Assembly: GCA_019155205.2 (NCBI GenBank)
Contig: JAHNZQ020003150.1
Coordinates: 867,854 to 929,411, forward strand
Reading direction: 5' to 3'
DNA: 61,558 bases
Source: Gracilaria vermiculophylla
Lineage: Eukaryota > Rhodophyta > Florideophyceae > Gracilariales > Gracilariaceae
Shown here: piece by piece, positions 1-10,756 of the stretch
Layout of the letters: each line of letters starts with the position of its first letter
Numbering within the stretch: position 1 is the stretch's first letter
The notes under the pieces: generated by a model
What the model saw: only the letters and a program-made list of their open reading frames with translations
Database searches by the model: none
What the model was told of the DNA's origin: nothing
Program-made: the position numbers and the translations under genes

Positions 1-1566
1 CTGTGGCACCAAAGTTCCGTAGAAGTTCAATAGTGTTAATGTAGCTGAAACCTGTGCAATGGGAAAGCAATAGAACAGAGAAAAACCGATAAGTGTCAGA
101 TTTTGTTATCGTGTTTGTTACAGTTTCCTGCATTCGTATGCTCTCGTTCATCCATTCCGTGACCTTTTCAATTAGATCGTGAACTAGTAGAACAATAAAA
201 CCTGCTCTCGTTGGCGCCAGACTTTTAGCCTTAAGTTGCAAATTCATCTGATCCACACCTGCCATGCAGAAATGCCGTGCCAGATCGTCTATCATTGTTC
301 GAAGGAATTGCGTTTCTAGTACCACGGGAGAAGAGTTTGATTTGCCTAACTTCCATCCAACTGTTGGAAGCTCGCTTCTTTGGAACTTCTGTCGACTCGA
401 ATACTCTCGTGATTGCAAACTTCTACGAGCTCTGGCTCGCCCACGGCGTGCTCCTCCGCGGCCTCTCCTAGAGCGTGCATTGTGCTCTCTTGCAGTGTCA
501 AGAGTTTGCGTTTCTGGTCTTACAGGAGAGGAGTGTATTGGATCACTGCGGTTGTTATTGCCGTTATTTTGTTGTATGTTGAGATTTGTAGACAGCGCGG
601 TCGCTGTGACCTCTGTAGCTTCTTCCATAATGCCTTTAGAAGAACGAAGAGCAAGGAAGCCACAGGCGCTGATTCACAGGAGCATCATTGGTGCTAGATG
701 CCAACGGTTTGTCTGCGAAGAACGGCGTAAACTTTTGAGAACACAGATTTGCACTTCCCACGTTCATGACTTGATGGTGATGAACCCCGAATCTCTGTTC
801 TCAATTTTGAACGTGAGGTTAACTCTTTGGTGGGTGAACATTGGCTTACAAATGTCAAATCTTAAGATTCCGAATGATTTTGGACCATTCAGAAGCAACT
901 TCAAGACATCTGTTGAAGCGTTAGTGTCCTCCAGAGAGGTCACCAGAGCAAGAACTGGAAAAATTGTATTTTGCTTTGTGTCCTCTATAGTTATCACTAA
1001 AAACACTAGGGATATAAGTAAAAACCGTTTCATAATCATAACACTACACCATCACCATCCATCGTTATGGATCGACGTTCACCTCTTTCTCGCTCCAAAC
1101 AGCTTGCAATAATACAACTAGAAGCTTATAGAAAATTATATGTCAAAACTAGCCGACTTTTAAAACGTTATCCATTCACAACCCCCCGTATCGTAGAAAA
1201 TTCAGCAACCTGTAGAACAAAAACACTTACAAGACCTTCATACCTTTCCAGTCCTGCAGATAAACGAGTCGGAAAACGGAAACTTTTTCAAAGAATAGTT
1301 TCATGCAAAACAATTGCAAAACCCTTAAACCTCAATGTTTCTAAATCAATAATTTGACAAATGAGCAGTAAAAAAATTGTTCAAGTATAAACAAATGATT
1401 AAAACATTTCATTTATAAGATAGCCATAAGCAAAAAAGCAATATATTTGTATGCAAACATGGCGTACTAGACAAATCAATGGGATACTTTTATTTTTTCT
1501 GATGAATAAATATTCAACTTGAATGTTACAAATTCTTATAAATTTTATTGACATGATCAAAGAAAA
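1..1566. other. No assignable gene
   Basis: I recognise nothing here with confidence. The plus strand has an open frame of 282 codons at 264-1112 and a basic 96-codon frame at 1067-1357. The minus strand has a 91-codon frame at 764-1039 whose first 16 residues are hydrophobic like a signal peptide, followed in another minus frame at about 690-345 by an acidic, Asn/Gln-rich stretch. These overlap each other, show no family motif and have no supporting neighbours. A split minus-strand gene is conceivable but not demonstrated. Confidence 0.4.
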
Positions 1567-2061
1567 AAAAGCTCTAAATTCCGCACCTGAAACTCTAGAG
1601 GCTGTTCTATGATGATCCGGGCAGGCATACCAGAATATGGGAAAGCAGATGTTGCATTTATTCACACACATATAGATTTTGCATGCTATGAAAGAGTTGT
1701 TTGTAACTTTAGACCAGCTTATAGATATTGTGTACACGAAAAAATTTTGGTTTTCCAGCGAGATAATTAACCGGTGTACAAATCTTAAGTAGTGACCGAT
1801 TGGCTACAAGAAGCAAGTATTACGGTAATTGATTCACCAGCACGCTCCCCAGCCGTGAACCCCATTAAAAATGGATGACAGTTCTTCTCAAGAACGGTTT
1901 ATGGCCACGGAAGGCATTTTAGCGCAGTTTTTGATTTGAAAAACTGTTTTAAGAATTGCTTGGACAATACATCTATTTTTACATTTAATGCCTACATCAC
2001 TTTGATGCCCAAACGCTGTATTTTCGTAATTAAGCAAAAAGGTGGAAAAACTAGTTACTGA
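1567..2061 (+). pseudogene. Tc1/mariner transposase, C-terminal relic
   Basis: Read in one plus frame and tolerating four stops, this stretch translates into the C-terminal part of a Tc1/mariner-type DDE transposase. The order of landmarks is right: an SRGCSMMIRAGIPEYGK block (the family's GGGSVMVWGGIS region), then VFQRDN at 1750-1767 (the QxDN block with the second catalytic Asp), then SPARSPAVNPIKN (the family's WPxxSPDLNPIEN block) and a closing MPKRC...GGKTSY. The third catalytic acidic residue has become Lys (NPIKN), so the enzyme would be dead even without the stops. The N-terminal DNA-binding half and the first Asp are not found upstream. It lies just beyond the end of the decayed copia element T, and which came first is unclear. 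Confidence 0.75.
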
Positions 2062-2294
2062 GTCCCCAAAAGAGACTTAAACTTCACAAAGTTGTTATGA
2101 TTTTGAAACGGTTTTTGGACTTGAATTTATTTTTAATCTTGATCTTGTAGTCGTACAGTACCAAATTCACAATTTTTGTACTTGGACACCGACGTGTTAT
2201 GATTTTGAAACAGACTGTAGTTGCGTGGCAAAACCTCATTGCATTTGCTAACACGTAAAAAATGGACCATTTCGTGTGAACCAAAATATCTGAA
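2062..2294. repeat. Short direct repeat next to transposase relic
   Basis: The 17-mer TGTTATGATTTTGAAAC occurs at 2093-2109 and again at 2195-2211. Between them lies an AT-rich stretch. It may be the degraded end of the Tc1/mariner element, but no matching inverted terminus was found on the other side of the relic. Confidence 0.4.
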
Positions 2295-2795
2295 TCATTG
2301 CTTTCCATACCGATCCCTCTCTTTATCTCCGTTATCCTGTAGACTTGTCTGTAGTGCGCTTCCAAAATCCATGAAGACTTTTCTTTCGTATAGCATTAAC
2401 TCCAAACTGAGACTCAAAGAGCTGTCTGTCTTGGTCAATGGGTCTGCGTAGTTCGTAATTCCAGAAATCCAAACCATTTGATTGATATTGCCCATTTCAA
2501 ACTTATATCTGATTACTGAGTTGTACCAACGAATAAACCTATTGGCAGCATTTTTTCATATGGAAAGTGTAGCGAACAGATCCTTTGAGTCCACAATGAT
2601 CCAAATGTCAACATCGACGCCGAGTAGACATGAAAAAGACCTGATCAACATGTTTCCCTCGTCTATGGCTACACCGGCTGCCAACGTTTCGGCGTATCCA
2701 ATTGACTTGATAGGCCTCTTGGACTTATGTGAACTCCAGTTCATGACATGAATAAGGCAATTGTTCTGTAACTCCCCGAAAAGGAGCTCAGCCAC
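2295..2795 (-). pseudogene. Element T RNase H relic
   Basis: The 2795-2556 piece reads ...NWSSHKSKRPIKSIGYAET followed by LLGVDVDIWIIVDSKDLFAT, the substrate-strand and catalytic-Asp blocks of copia RNase H (the SxHKSxRPxxSxxxAE pattern, then VDSxDL). After a frameshift, 2495-2295 gives MVWISGITNYADPLTKTDS, matching the VxTxxNxADxxTK end of the domain. This is the 3' end of the pol gene. Beyond it, toward 2290, no clear LTR is seen. Confidence 0.6.
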
Positions 2796-2911
2796 GAAAG
2801 CAAGGTGTTCATAGTCTCAGGATCGATTTGCATCCGAGAAAGCAACAACTAAGGCTTCGTACTCACAGTTTCCAATACGTCCTGAAAACTTCAGCTATAT
2901 GCCATTCCTCT

Positions 2912-3840
2912 TCAGGTAAAGTATTTGACCATTTTTAGCTGCGATACGAGATCCTGAACAAGTGGCATAGTACATTTCTGCTGCAAATAACTAGCGGTAC
3001 ACGCACGGAAGGGTGACGTTGCTACTTCCGACCACCCATTGCTGCTGTTAGGCGATCTCCAAGATGCCAATTCGATACTGTTCAAGTAAGATTTTTGATA
3101 CTTTCGACGAATTCGAGATATGGTTGGCTTCTGAAACGGTTTCATGTTTCCATCTCCATCGATCGTGACTATCGAGTCCTCAGCTTGCGAACTGATGAGC
3201 GCATAGAAATGAATTCTGCCAGGTCCATACAGAGTCGTTCCAAGCTTGCAGGCCTTGCCAATTTTCTCAATGATGATTTCTGGCTTCTTCCTTTCTTCTC
3301 CATATAGAATATCTTCCACAACTTTGACGGCAGTGACACTAAACTTACCATTGTTTTTCACGGAAAGGAATGCGAAACGTACACAAGCTGCACAAATCCA
3401 AAGCTTCTGAGCACATCATCTTTTATCTCTTGCCATTTTGCTCCGACGTTCGCGAGGCCGAAGGCTGCCGACAATAAAAGTCGTTAGTGCTGGCGTCAGG
3501 TTTTGCATTCTCTCGGCGGGATCACGTAGACATTTCGTTTGGCTTGTGTCTGTAGAAAGGCACTCTTAAATTCTATCTTTCCCAAGGATCAGCGAAAGAT
3601 TGTTGTAAGTGACAATAGAAGCCTTATACCAACAGAAGGACAGGTTGCGGAATCGGTCTTCAGTACATCTTTGTGACGATTCTTGTTACCATGAACTGCA
3701 ATCCTCTCCTTAACAGTCAGGGAATCGTCATCGCACTGCTTGACCTTGTAGAGAACGTGGAATGTGACAATGTTGGCGTCGTGTGGAATGCCAGAAACTG
3801 CTTCGTCGCGCACGGTCTTTTTTAACGACTTCTCTTCTCT
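2912..3840 (-). pseudogene. Element T reverse transcriptase relic
   Basis: Minus-strand pieces at 3813-3589, about 3480-3420 and 3361-2912 fit copia-class RT in order. The first contains IPHDANIVTFHVLYKVK and an LxVKERIAVHGN stretch, matching the family's KxRxVxxG start of RT. Next comes AAFGLANVGAKWQ, matching the LYGLxxAxxxW thumb-side motif, and then a VVEDILYGEE block. A YxDD catalytic pair is not visible: the equivalent position reads VVEDIL with only one Asp. Stops and frameshifts break it throughout. Confidence 0.6.
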
Positions 3841-4056
3841 CTGATAGGGGTTCTCTGCTGTATACTGCGGTACCTCTTGTGCCTGATGTCACAGAAACTC
3901 CCCGGTACCGAATGCCTTGAAGTACACATTGATACGTTTCTTTTCCAAACTTCTGAGTTCATCCCCAGGCACAAACTAAACTTCTGCCACATCCAGTTGA
4001 GAAGCGACGTGTATTTATTTGGTCTTTGTGGTTTCTCCAGAGTCATGAGTGTGGTT

Positions 4057-4206
4057 CCATACTTCGTCCTTGAGATCTAGGACTACTTTATCTCTATCAT
4101 CGTAGAGTACTGAATACTTACCAGACTTTTCGTCGTGCTTCTGTACTGTTCCCTAGTAAAACCGCCTATCAATCGGCCAATACACCTGGATTTTGTCGCC
4201 GACCAT
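4057..4206 (-). other. Tudor-like module in element T pol
   Basis: The segment reads MVGDKIQVYWPIDRRFY, a stop, GTVQKHDEKSGKYSVLYDD, then a stretch ending in LKDEVW. The pattern of a basic-aromatic strand (VYWP...FYxGTV), a turn, YxVxYDDxD and a terminal LxxExW is that of small Tudor/SH3-like barrels. Its position between integrase and RT makes it part of pol. Such a fold could read chromatin or bind protein, but that is inference. One stop interrupts it. Confidence 0.5.
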
Positions 4207-5127
4207 TGAGAAATTGGGGCTAAAGGTTATTGGGTCCTCTTTGGTCTGCATTCTCTTATCCTTGCAGTAAACTTTCTCTTCTTCGGTGTGTTCAGAATTG
4301 TTTACCAGACTTTCTACAACCTCTTCCAAGTTTCTTTTCAATTTATCCACTGCATCTTGCACACCAGCAGCTAGTTCATTGCTGCAAATAGCCGGTCTGA
4401 CGTTCTCATTAGAAGCGAATATTTTTATTTTCTTCGATCCTGTGAATGAAAAAGTCCTATTTGCCCTATCATCCGCCAGCACGGGTTTATGGGTTGACAA
4501 TTTTCCTCTCTTATTGCAGGGGTGTTTTAAAATTAAAAAAACCATGTCACGTACTGCAACAGGAACCTTCTCGATGGCCTTAGAACGAAGGATTAGTGTC
4601 AAATTTCTTTTTGTGGGCACGTTCTGATGTGTATCGATGCGTTCTTGGGATACCAGTCTCGGAATGGTTCCGGATTCGATAGCATTAGCGTCCCTTTTGG
4701 CCAATTCCTGCGCTGAGATTGTGTCGCTTGTAGAGAGTTCATTCGAAACTCGTATTGCTTGCTGAATGTACACAGCGTTTCGCCAGTCCCTTTAAGTCTC
4801 TAGTGGAGCCTCCTTAACTCGTATGAATACATCTCTGATTATTCTGTGCTTTGATTCTATCACGTTCTTGTTATGCTTATGATGTCACAGCGGTCTTGTC
4901 CCTATGTCATAACTTCCAAGTACTTCAGAAAAATAGTATTTTTAAATCCAGAATCGTAAGTAGCCACCTTCGGCTGCCAAAAAGCGAGTTATCCAATGTA
5001 TATTATATACTTGAATCGCTTTCTCCACCGACGTATCTTCAACGGAAGCACCAATAGAAAAACGTGAGGCTGTGTCCATGATGTGCATTACGCAATGTTG
5101 CTCCAATAATATGTAGTCTAAGCACAC
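4153..5127 (-). pseudogene. Element T integrase core and C-terminal region
   Basis: The 5127-4942 piece reads as the start of a retroviral-type integrase core: LDYILLEQHCVMHIMDTASR, where the Asp of HIMD fits the first catalytic position, followed by the usual hydrophobic strand and helix. After broken sequence, 4773-4153 continues with QQAIRVSNELSTSDTISAQE and a long charged C-terminal region that runs into the Tudor-like module. Integrase would join element cDNA to host DNA. The middle of the core, including the second Asp, is not readable because of stops and indels. Confidence 0.6.
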
Positions 5128-5720
5128 TACATCATTTAATAAGCGGGTCGTAATCCTAAGAGATACTTCCCTGGTCTTTTTAGGCTTGGACGTTCTGTTC
5201 CATACGGTGCAATGTTCCGTAACTGCCTATAGGTACTTATCCACGTGTTGGTTCCATAAACTTTTTCGTTCCAGTAGTACCCGAATGTCTCTGTAGCTCG
5301 AAAGCCCGCTGGTGTGCTCATGGACTTTGTCTACGACCTTCTTGACATCCTTTCATGGTCTGTTGTTCACATTTCCTGCAATGTTTGCAGAAGCACAGAA
5401 ACATTTTGTCGGGTTTCTAAAGATTTCGTACCATTCCTAGAGATTAATGCAGAGTGGGGCACGTAGGTTTGCATGTCCGTATCTACTTGGCTGATGCTTC
5501 CTTAATGCTTACTCTTTGAATCCGATGGCAGTACCAATTTGTTCTGGTTAGCGTGCAGAATGTCGCCATAGCTCGTGAAGCTCTGTCAGATGGGCAATTG
5601 AGACAAGCCTTCAACTACGAGATGCATTATTTGCACAGTGTCCCCTTTGTCGGTCTGTGCTTCAAATACTACCAACCATACGACTCTTTTGGCCTCGCTC
5701 TTGTGTTCTCCTCTTGCGTA

Positions 5721-6889
5721 CTACCAGTAAAGACGATGGGCCGTGGAGTCCGGCATCGGGCCTAGCACACCTTTCCATTTTGGATACACGATGTGAGAGA
5801 TTATTTTCAGTTCAACGGAGGCGATTTCACTGTACGGCGCCATATTATATAGTAAGAGGCCTTCGGAACTCTCCGAAGTGTTCAGCTCAGTGCTGTCATC
5901 GCTGAGAGTAGCCATGTTGAACCGTACAACATTCCTTTCAGATTCCTGCCCGGTCGCTGCAGAATTCAGAGATTGGGCTTCAGGCTTGAGCGACCCAACC
6001 TCGAGATGTTCCTTCTTCCCCTGTCCAAACGTCTTACACTTATGATACTTAGTCCCTCTCTTAAGCCTTGCGATCTGCTCTGGGGTTCTACGGAAATTTT
6101 CGCCATTACTGCACCCTTTTTCTCCTGACCCTGTACCACGGTCCACGTAGTGCGCAACATTACTGGAGATCGTTTGCGGCGACTGCTACGACCCTTGATT
6201 ACGCACCTTGTCACACTGCCTCAGTACAGATGCGAAAGCATCGTACGATATCGCTTTGAGATACTTCGTAGTTGTCGACGAAGATATAAAGCTAGAGTAC
6301 TTCGGAGTGGCGTTGGTCAGCACAGAAACTCGTTGGTTGTTTTCCACGTATGCATTAGCCAAAATAGCAAACGCTACTAAGGAATCTGATAGTTTAGCCT
6401 CCGGTCCATTTGCGTTTAATCGAGAAACTTGAGACAATAACCTTGACCAGAAATTCTTGAATCTCTCATTACAGTTCCTTTTGGTGTTCAATAATCCCAT
6501 AAAGCCTTGGAAGACCGCCGAAACGATAGCAAGGGGATCTCTGTTATATATCGCGTTCACAATTGCTTCCGTGCCCTTCTCTGAGCGAATTGTACTGTCC
6601 GGATTAGCTTTGCACAGTTTGCGAGCTCTTCCATACATTTAGGACTGCAACATGATACCGCGGGCCAGCTTTGAAGTTTTGTCTCTGTCAGAGTTGGCGA
6701 GCGTATCTTGAAAAACTTCCCAGAACGAAACGGCTGCCGCATATTAATCCTGATTACCACGACCGTCTGTCCACGAAACGCTTGCGAATTCATGCAAGAA
6801 TCGGGGGCTAGACGGAAGCTGAGTATAGACTTCTGGGCCATATCTATTGAAGTTCGATGGAAATGTAATCTGCGCCTGGCAACTGACAA
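5721..6889 (-). pseudogene. Element T gag relic
   Basis: Three overlapping minus-strand open pieces (6889-6557, 6638-6186, 6146-5721) make up a Gag-like region. The middle piece has the look of a copia capsid segment: FKNFWSRLLSQVSRLNANG, then a Leu/Ala-rich helix and an NNQRVSVL turn. The last piece holds KYHKCKTFGQGKKEH, which resembles a CCHC nucleic-acid-binding knuckle that has lost some of its ligands. Gag would form the particle in which reverse transcription takes place. Frameshifts separate all three pieces and no start codon can be chosen. Confidence 0.5.
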
Positions 6890-7098
6890 AGTGTTTACTC
6901 CTTAGATCTGCTTTCTTCTCCAGTTCTAGCTACCGGCAGTTCGTACTTGCGCTTGTATTCTAATCTCCGCGTGCAACTCTCCACGGCCTGCCTGATTATT
7001 AGCCAGCAGTATTTATTTAGGTATTTTAGGTTACGTTAAAGAGCTCAACTCTACCGTATAGTACTAAGCGGTGCCATCACCACCGCCGGCACCATTAC

Positions 7099-7658
7099 AT
7101 GGCAATATATATCTCCAACTATTCGTTTTGGGACAGTTTAATCTACTGGAGTGCTAAGGGTACTTCAGAACGAGTGGTATTTCCACAAAACGCTGCCTTC
7201 CGAGATGCAATAACGAATAAGTTCCTTCTACAAGGTCATTTTGGTTGGAAGAAGACTTATTTGCTTTGTGCTAGACATTTCTATTGGAAACGGATGTTTG
7301 CTGATATTCAAGAGTTTGTGAGACTCTGTAGCCAATGTCAGTTTAACAAAAAGTCTCGGACATTGAAGAGTAGAAACGTCCAGCCGCACACCGTGTTGGC
7401 GGCTTGCTGGGGTATTATTTCAATGGATTTCGTATCTGAATTTCCGATGACTAGTACAGGAAAAGACTCTGTACTTGTGGTGGTCGAGAAGCTTTCAAAG
7501 AGGGCATTGTTTATTCCAACAAAGAAAACGCTGACGTCAGTAGAAGAGGTGCAGCTACTCTTTGGTCAAGTGTTTTCAAAGCACGGTATACCAAAGACAA
7601 TCATTTTGGACAGAGACAAGCTCTTTACGTCAAACTACTTCAAGGAAATTACAAAGAT
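7099..7658 (+). pseudogene. Element A integrase, 5' half (chromovirus)
   Basis: This opens with an HHCC zinc-binding domain (GHFGWKKTYLLCARHFYWKR, then FVRLCSQCQFNK) and runs into an integrase core: SMDFVSEFPM (first Asp) and ILDRDKLFTSNYF (second Asp). It stops abruptly at the codons for FKEITK where element B1 begins. The remainder of the core resumes at 18183 with MLNVELNIAKKGHPQTDAKS. Upstream of 7099 the RT and gag of this element are absent, so element A was already truncated or rearranged. Confidence 0.85.
7654..7658. repeat. Target site duplication AAGAT, left of B1
   Basis: AAGAT precedes the TG of the 5' LTR and recurs at 18178-18182 directly after the 3' LTR. Confidence 0.9.
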
Positions 7659-8211
7659 TGTAGTACAGTGGCTCCTACGGAAATAAGGTGGTTTGGCCTT
7701 AAGTTATAATATTCCTGAAAAGGGCTCGTATTTCATTAGCTGAGCCACGTGGTGCATATTCTCGCCCGCGTGCGCTACAGTATCTTTGAGGTACGGTAGA
7801 TTTATTATTTATTTTAGATAATTTATGCGGGTAATTAGTACAGTAGCGTGACCTGCTGAGGCGGGCTCCCGGCTTGATACTTAATCTGCAGGTTGAGCTT
7901 TACCTCTGGGGAAGAAAATACAAGCACCCTTGAGTCTTCTTCTACTTTTTCGGTTGGAGTCTCTTGTCGATCTACGCAGGTTTCTAAGCCGCCGATCCCC
8001 AGTTCGCATCATAGCAGCCCCTGTAGGAGCATTGTCCGCCCAGTGAACCTCCCCCTCCGCTTTGTGTTTGCGGATCCATTTTCAGAATTCCCCCGGCTCG
8101 CGACAGCGGATACCAGAGACCACCTTTAGGAATACGCGCCTTTGGAGTCACCAAAAACTCCTAACGGACGTTATGATTTACTACCTCGAGAGGAGGGCTG
8201 ACAGTACCAAA
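7659..8211 (+). repeat. B1 5' LTR (553 bp)
   Basis: It starts TGTAGTACAGTGGC and ends at ...ACAGTACCAAA. The 3' LTR ends in TACCACA, so the last bases have mutated here. It aligns along its whole length with 17625-18177 without net length change. The differences are scattered base changes, so the insertion is not recent. Confidence 0.9.
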
Positions 8212-8388
8212 ACTAGTCTACCGACCTAGAAGGTCACATTTCCTAAAGGATTTGGACAAATCGCAGCAGAATGCTGTTTCTAGTTTGCAACGACCAACCC
8301 TTAACAGTGGAAGTCGTCCGTAAAGTGATCCGGAAGTGGAATCAAATCACCCCCGACTTACTCCTCTATAGACCCCTCAGAACATCGT

Positions 8389-10361
8389 ATGGAAATCGTC
8401 CTACAGGACCCTCAAGCAACCGACTCCGTCAGTGGGCGCAGCACACGCAGCGCTCCCGAGGGGATGGCCGCCACACTGGAGGACCCTGAAAGTCTCCTTC
8501 GGAATCCTGGCTCCTCTGTGGAGCGTTTCAGTAATGGCCTTAGGAAAATGCATGATCGGAGGCAAGCGAAATCCCCCGCGACACCTCCGGAGAACGCCGA
8601 TGTGGAGGTTGAAGAACCTCACACGGAATCGCAGCCGCCACTTCAGGAGCTGCAAGGACGCGAACACCCGGAAGATAACTATCTCTTGGAGTGCCTGGCC
8701 CTGCGCCTTACGGATTGGCTCTCGCAAGAGCTGGTCAAAAGAATACCTGTAGGTGTTGAAGCACATTTCGGAGCGCGCCGCCACACCCTTGTGGAGGAAA
8801 TCGCAACGGAGAGCGCTCCCCGTGCTGTGGATGCTTTGCTGGATTTCGACCCCTTCCCTGAGGTGATTTCAGATGTTATCCGTGCAGAGGTTCGCTCCAA
8901 AACCGCGCAGCTGCTCCCCGCAGCGGCGTTTCAAAGTAATTCTTCCGTACAGGATTGGTTCCCTCTATCAACGCCTGAGGTGACCCCGGGCAGAGAAGAA
9001 AAGCATACTGCCACCCCCTACGCCAGAGGAGGAAAGGATACTGCCTTAGGGAAACGGGACCACCTCAGGAACCCTGCTATGCACCGTCTGGACCTGACAC
9101 CCCGCGGAAGAGGACAGGATACCGGTCGCGAAGAAGTTTACCTAAGGAGAGAAGGACAGGATACTCCTCGGGTGGATCGGGATAACGGGGGTATCGTCAG
9201 CAACCCAGAGCACCTAAAGGAAAGAAGAAGAAAGAAACGGAGGGAGAAAAGAAGAAAGCGAGACAACGATTCGGAGAGAAGTTCAGACTCTGAATCCATA
9301 AACAGCTCCAGCTCAGAGGACAGTATATCTTCCAAGGAGAAGAGCAGAAGGCTCAGGAAGGTCGTCCTGCTTAACGAACTCTTTGGCAAAGTGGTGGATT
9401 ATGACACCTACAGGTTGAATGATCGCTCCACACTTTACGATGCGTCGGTCCCGCCAAACGACTCACGAAGATGCAGTGCCGTATGGATATTCAAATGAAG
9501 AAGCACTCCTTCTCAGGAAAAGACCCTATCTTGGTGTTGAAGTTTCTTACGCGCTTCCGTTCGGCTTGTAACACCAATTGTGTCCTTCAGAGCGCCACCG
9601 TACGTTGCTTTCAGTTCTATCTCACAGGCCAAGCGCAATCGCTGGTGCAGCCACGCCTCACGGGGGAGAGCAATATTGTGGATGATCCTGGAACGGAGAT
9701 CTTGACGACATACCCGGAGGTAGTCAATTTCCCCCTTAAAAGGTACGCCACGTACGAGGTGATAGCCGACGCTGATGCTGAGGTTACTTCCTATAGGCAG
9801 AACACCGGAATGACGGAGACGGAGCTCTCACAGAAGCTGTGGACGAAAGCTCTGCGGTATGGGAATGTGTACTCCGAACTGCGGTTTAAGTCGCTGTTTG
9901 TCGAGGGACTCCTTCCCTCGATTCGCGCGAGGGTGCTAAATCATTTGACCACGCACCCATAGACCTCATATACGGAGTTCGCACGTTTTGCTGAATCCTA
10001 TGGGGATACCCACCGTGCCGCTCGCCGCAGTCATGCTCCACTTTCGGACAAACCGGCCGCCTTAAGGATCCATCGGGCATCCGCCCTGACGTTGGACTCC
10101 AGCACCTCGGAGGAAGTTGACGAGCTCACGCTCGTAGAAGAGCAAGAGGTCCTTGCCCTCGCATACGCCTCCTCTCAGAGAGCACCGTCTAGGACGAGAA
10201 CACCCTCGTCTCCAACTTCGTACGTCTCCGCAGGATCGTACCGGAGCGTCAGATTTGCGAACCCTCGAGGCTACCCACCGCCTTGCAGGATTTGCTTGTC
10301 ACGAGAGCGCATACACTGTACGACTCTCACCCCGGCAATGAGGGCCGCCATCCTGAAGTAA
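8389..10361 (+). pseudogene. B1 gag
   Basis: The first open piece (8389-9498) is an acidic to neutral N-terminal region ending in a strongly basic run (ERRRKKRREKRRKRD) followed by a Ser/Glu-rich stretch, a combination that could act in RNA binding or nuclear transport (inference). A one-base shift leads into 9471-9962 with the capsid segment (FSGKDPILVLKFLTRFRSAC...), matching the start of Ty3 retrotransposon gag domains. An in-frame TAG at 9960 precedes 10092-10361, which ends near CRICLSRERIHC, a degraded CCHC knuckle. The N-terminal half, about 330 residues before the capsid, is unusually long. The start at 8389 is the first Met in frame and may not be the true one. Confidence 0.75.
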
Positions 10362-10756
10362 AGAGAGAAAAACTTCCAGGACCTGGAGGACACAACAACG
10401 GAGAGCGGAAGTTATAGAACAGCGTATCGCGACATCCGCTCCCCTCAAGAAAACTACGGTTACCGTGCTCCACCGGGAGTGCATCCTGTCTCACTGTCAC
10501 TGGCACCCGCAACGCAGATGCCGGTGTCCCAGCCGGATGCACCTGAAGGGAACAATTTGCATCGCGATGCACTACCGCAGAAGCCGTCCCCGCCTGGAAC
10601 CCAGCCCCTTTCCAACCAGGAAACCCCTCAGAGCCGCGCGTAGAGGCTCCGCGTGGCTCTCTAACATCGAGCCTCAGCTTCGCGGAGGTCGCCTTTAAGA
10701 AAGGGAGACAGACCGTCTACTCTGTCCACGCAGAATCGGCGGGCACTACAATTTCG

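Larger units (their letters stand above)
2295..6905 (-). mobile_element. Decayed copia-class element T with Tudor-like domain
   Basis: On the minus strand the order is gag (about 6889-5721), a linker, integrase core and C-terminal region (5127-4207), a Tudor-like module (4206-4057), reverse transcriptase (about 3840-2912) and RNase H (2795-2295). The integrase-before-RT order is that of Ty1/copia. Every module is broken by stops and frameshifts, so this is an old copy. No LTR pair could be delimited: a short GGTGCC/GGCACC hairpin lies near its 5' side (7070-7093) and the Tc1 relic abuts its 3' side. Element A (plus strand) starts directly beyond 7098. Confidence 0.7.

Noticed and set aside
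264..1112. 282-codon plus-strand open frame
   Set aside because: No motif, overlaps equally plausible minus-strand frames, and there is no supporting context; kept only as an unassigned region.
8212..8235. Primer binding site after the B1 5' LTR
   Set aside because: The sequence begins ACTAGTCTACC, without the expected TGG or a recognisable half-tRNA match; left unassigned.
9471..9498. Programmed frameshift between the two gag frames of B1
   Set aside because: A single one-base shift in a decayed copy, with no slippery site or downstream structure noticed and no intact copy to compare.
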